Assembly: GCA_014796735.1 (NCBI GenBank)
Contig: JAAVIG010000087.1
Location: forward strand, 1 to 9,911
Source: Oscillospiraceae bacterium
GTDB taxonomy: Bacteria; Bacillota; Clostridia; Oscillospirales; Ruminococcaceae
Reading direction: 5' to 3'
Length of the DNA stretch: 9,911 bases
How positions within the stretch are numbered: the first letter of the stretch is position 1; each line of letters opens with the position of its first letter. Both the position numbers and the translations under genes were made by a program. Shown here piece after piece: positions 8,312-9,911 of this stretch. The notes under the pieces are model-generated. The model was given only the letters and a program-made list of their open reading frames with translations, did not search any database and was not told the DNA's origin.

Positions 8312-8332
8312 TCCTATTATTGTCCTATTATT
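8312..8332. repeat. Short tandem repeat across the dxr stop codon
   Basis: TCCTATTATT occurs twice, at 8312-8321 and 8323-8332, separated by one G. On the minus strand this reads AATAATAGGA twice. The first copy contains the dxr stop, with TAA and TAG in tandem in frame. The second lies just ahead of the fusion gene's Shine-Dalgarno. It could be a slippage duplication or a trace of how the fusion gene entered. Confidence 0.6.
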
Positions 8333-9461
8333 TTCTCATTAAGCTTTCCGTCTCTGTTTCCGTATTATATATAATTTCGGGCGAAATATCCTTTGTATGG
8401 CTTACCCGTTCCATTGCCAAAGAAATTTTTTCGGGAATTTCATAAAACCTTATCTTATCCCTTAAAAACATCTCAACCGCAAGCTCGTTGGCTCTGTTCA
8501 TAATGCAGGGCATATTTCCGCCCTTTTGCAGAGCCTTCCTTGCCAATCCGATACAGGGAAAAGCCTTTTCGTCGGGCTTTTCAAAGGTCAAGGAAGTATC
8601 AAAAAGAGAAAGCGGCTTTGCGCAGGAGGGGCAGCGCTTGGGATAGGTCAAAGCAAGCTGTATCGGGATTCTCATATCTGGTACGCCAAGCTGCCCGATA
8701 ACGGAGCCGTCCTCAAATTCCACCGCGGAATGGAGTATGCTTTGTGGGTGAACAACTATTTCTACCTGCTCCGGAAGCACGTCAAACAGCCATACCGCCT
8801 CAATAAGCTCTAACCCTTTGTTCATCATGGTTGCGCTGTCTATCGTTATTTTCGCGCCCATATCCCAATTGGGGTGCTTTAAGGCTTGTTCTTTTGTTAC
8901 CGTCTTGAGCCGTTCCGGGGTATATCCTCTGAAAGGGCCTCCGGAAGCGGTAAGAATGATTTTTTTGGGCTTATTTTCACCGCTGCCCATAAGCGACTGA
9001 AAAATAGCTGAATGTTCGCTGTCGATAGGCAGCAGCTTTATGCCATTTTTCTTGACAAGGTCGGTTATTATTTCGCCTCCCACCACCAAAGTCTCCTTGT
9101 TGGCAAGCGCAATCTCGTTTCCCGCGTTTATTGCCGACAGGGTCGGCGCAAATCCCGCCATTCCCACAATAGCGTTTACCGTTGTATCACAGGGCAGAGC
9201 CGCGGTCTCACAAAGACCCTCTTTGCCGCAAAGAAGCTTAAAGCCTTTTCCTCCCAAAGCCTCTTTTAAATCGTGATACCTGCTTTCGTCCGCAATACAT
9301 ACGTACTCGGGCGAAAACTCCAAAGCCTGCTTTACAAGAAGCTCGAGATTTTTCCCCGCGGACAAAGCCCTTATCTTTATATTATGCAGTCTTGCCACAT
9401 CTAATGCCTGAGTTCCGATAGAACCCGTGGAGCCTAATAAAACGATTTCCTTTTCTTTCAT
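8328..9461 (-). CDS. dxr: 1-deoxy-D-xylulose 5-phosphate reductoisomerase (DXR/IspC)
   Basis: NADPH-dependent cytoplasmic enzyme that rearranges and reduces DXP to MEP, the committed step of the MEP isoprenoid pathway and the target of fosmidomycin. It has 377 residues, within the usual range. The N-terminal Rossmann fold carries GSTGSIG (10-16) and ALANKETLVVGGE (118-130). The catalytic domain has PIDSEH (D147, E149 metal ligands), ILTASGGPFRG, the flexible loop HPNWDMG (196-202), TMMNKGLELIEA (N214, K215, E218 third metal ligand) and HPQSILHSAVEF (238-249). The C-terminal helical part contains NRANELAVEMFL. All key residues are present. The ATG at 9459-9461 fits the family start, but GATAATATAAGTT before it holds no clear Shine-Dalgarno. 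It is the first gene of the run in this window. The genes that often precede it (cdsA, uppS) are not within the 450 bp upstream. Confidence 0.97.
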   Translation of the reverse strand: MKEKEIVLLGSTGSIGTQALDVARLHNIKIRALSAGKNLELLVKQALEFSPEYVCIADESRYHDLKEALGGKGFKLLCGKEGLCETAALPCDTTVNAIVGMAGFAPTLSAINAGNEIALANKETLVVGGEIITDLVKKNGIKLLPIDSEHSAIFQSLMGSGENKPKKIILTASGGPFRGYTPERLKTVTKEQALKHPNWDMGAKITIDSATMMNKGLELIEAVWLFDVLPEQVEIVVHPQSILHSAVEFEDGSVIGQLGVPDMRIPIQLALTYPKRCPSCAKPLSLFDTSLTFEKPDEKAFPCIGLARKALQKGGNMPCIMNRANELAVEMFLRDKIRFYEIPEKISLAMERVSHTKDISPEIIYNTETETESLMRK

Positions 9462-9502
9462 AACTTATATTATCAAAGCGGGTAATGGTTAAAGGGGGTT
9501 GT

Positions 9503-9532
9503 AATACAGCTCAAAAAAATGCAACCCGTCAA
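9503..9532 (-). promoter_or_regulatory. Candidate sigma-A-type promoter for dxr
   Basis: On the minus strand TTGACG (9527-9532) matches five of six bases of the -35 consensus. An 18-nt spacer separates it from TGTATT (9503-9508), a four-of-six match to the -10 box. Transcription would begin roughly 35 nt before the dxr ATG. It is the best promoter-like pair seen in this leader, but the -10 is weak. The leader also repeats GCGGGTA-type words (9478-9491, 9556-9570, 9571-9577), whose meaning is unknown. Confidence 0.35.
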
Positions 9533-9578
9533 AACCAAGTTAAAGTGAAGTTCTGGCGGGTATGTGGTTAGCGGGTAA

Positions 9579-9744
9579 GATGTCAGCGCCCGAAGCGGCG
9601 GCTTCGCACGGATGCGAACCCGCGGCTGCCCTAAGTGCCGACACGGATGTCGGCACCCATAGCAGACGCTTGGTTCGTAAGGACACGAACCGTCGCCGCC
9701 CAAAGCGTTGACATGGATGTCAACGCCCGAAGCGGCGGCTTCGC
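9579..9744. repeat. Hairpin array: two diverged ~70-nt units plus a partial unit
   Basis: Stem-loops in order on the + strand: CGAAGC/GCTTCG (9591-9606); TTCGCA/TGCGAA with loop CGGA (9603-9618, sharing bases with the previous stem); GTGCCGACA/TGTCGGCAC with loop CGGA (9635-9656); GGTTCGT/ACGAACC with loop AAGGAC (9672-9691); GCGTTGACA/TGTCAACGC with loop TGGA (9705-9726); CGAAGC/GCTTCG again (9728-9743). Segments 9581-9607 and 9718-9744 are direct repeats differing at one of 27 bases. The 9635 and 9705 hairpins are 70 nt apart and differ at three stem positions, each compensated on the other arm. GATGTCAGCGCC at 9579-9590 is a right arm without its partner, so the array is truncated there. 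Selection for the folded form, as RNA or DNA palindrome, is implied. The only open frame across it (minus strand, 9473-9772) is an artefact of the repeats. Confidence 0.75.
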
Positions 9745-9775
9745 CTGCTTCTGCGGTGCTATAATCACTCACCTT

Positions 9776-9811
9776 AGGGGGCTTTGCCCCCTCGCGGAGC
9801 TTAAGCTCCGC
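9776..9811. repeat. Two adjacent palindromes, one perfect over 18 bp
   Basis: AGGGGGC (9776-9782) and GCCCCCT (9786-9792) form a 7-bp stem around TTT. Immediately after, GCGGAGCTT (9794-9802) and AAGCTCCGC (9803-9811) make a perfect 18-bp palindrome with no loop. These lie between the GGA-loop hairpin array and the next stem-loop. Short GC palindromes of this kind often occur as dispersed intergenic repeats. Confidence 0.7.
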
Positions 9812-9821
9812 TTCACCCCTA

Positions 9822-9848
9822 CTTCCTTTTTGCAGTGCAAAAAGGAAG
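9822..9848. repeat. 13-bp stem palindrome
   Basis: CTTCCTTTTTGCA (9822-9834) and TGCAAAAAGGAAG (9836-9848) are perfect inverted copies around a single base; a physical hairpin would open to a 3- to 5-nt loop. It ends 14 bp before the terminator-like hairpin. Neither strand shows a long T-run directly after this stem. Confidence 0.7.
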
Positions 9849-9862
9849 CGAAAAAGACATTT

Positions 9863-9907
9863 GCGGCTTCGCCGCTTTTATTTTTTCTTTTTTATTTTTT
9901 TATTTTT
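9863..9907 (+). terminator. Intrinsic terminator-like hairpin and T-tract on the + strand
   Basis: GCGGC-TTC-GCCGC (9863-9875) forms a compact GC stem with a TTC loop, followed directly by TTTTATTTTTTCTTTTTTAT and more T up to 9907. This is the form of a Rho-independent terminator for transcription moving rightward on the + strand. No + strand gene lies before it in the window, so it would end either a non-coding transcript from the hairpin array or read-through. On the minus strand the same stem is preceded, not followed, by an A-rich tract, so it does not terminate there. Confidence 0.5.
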
Positions 9908-9911
9908 ACAG

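Noticed and set aside
9579..9744. CRISPR array
   Set aside because: The units are themselves palindromic, diverged, and not separated by unique spacers of constant length, and no cas gene is present.
9473..9772. Minus-strand open frame of 99 codons upstream of dxr
   Set aside because: It runs through the hairpin array, its composition follows the repeats, it has no domain-like pattern, and its frame comes from repeat content rather than gene structure.

Overview
The window carries five complete genes, all on the minus strand and read right to left: dxr, an acetyltransferase-nucleotidyltransferase fusion, rseP, ispG and polC. The order dxr - rseP - ispG - polC is a familiar Firmicutes/Clostridia arrangement, and PolC itself is the replicative polymerase type of low-GC Gram-positives. 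The moderate GC content and the many small palindromic intergenic repeats suggest a gut-type Clostridia (Oscillospiraceae/Ruminococcus-like). That placement is inference; no rRNA gene or species marker is present.

Layout from left to right on the + strand. 1-192 is non-coding and holds a 144-bp imperfect inverted-repeat element (27-170) downstream of polC. 193-4614 is polC. 4615-4700 is a short spacer filled by two hairpins with matching outer ends. 4701-5735 is ispG, with the start moved inward on ribosome-binding-site evidence. 5736-5864 contains a long stem-loop. 5865-6929 is rseP. 6930-7044 is an AT-rich leader with a strong Shine-Dalgarno. 7045-8295 is the GNAT-nucleotidyltransferase fusion, the one gene that does not belong to the usual operon. 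8328-9461 is dxr. 9462-9911 is about 450 bp without a credible gene, packed with hairpins.

Function: Dxr and IspG are the second and the penultimate steps of the MEP isoprenoid pathway. RseP is a membrane site-2 protease and PolC the main DNA polymerase. Gaps between genes are 33 to about 130 nt with no convincing terminator between them, so they are probably largely co-transcribed. The fusion gene resembles aminoglycoside-modifying enzymes (GNAT plus an AadA-like domain) and looks like an accessory gene dropped into the operon behind dxr.

The most unusual region is 9579-9899. It has two diverged ~70-nt units whose stems change by compensatory base pairs, four hairpin loops that all contain GGA (two in an ACA-NGGA-TGT context, close to the CsrA-binding consensus), further palindromes, and a GC hairpin plus T-tract that would terminate + strand transcription. 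This could be a structured RNA on the strand opposite to all genes, or a cluster of dispersed palindromic repeats. The sequence alone cannot decide.
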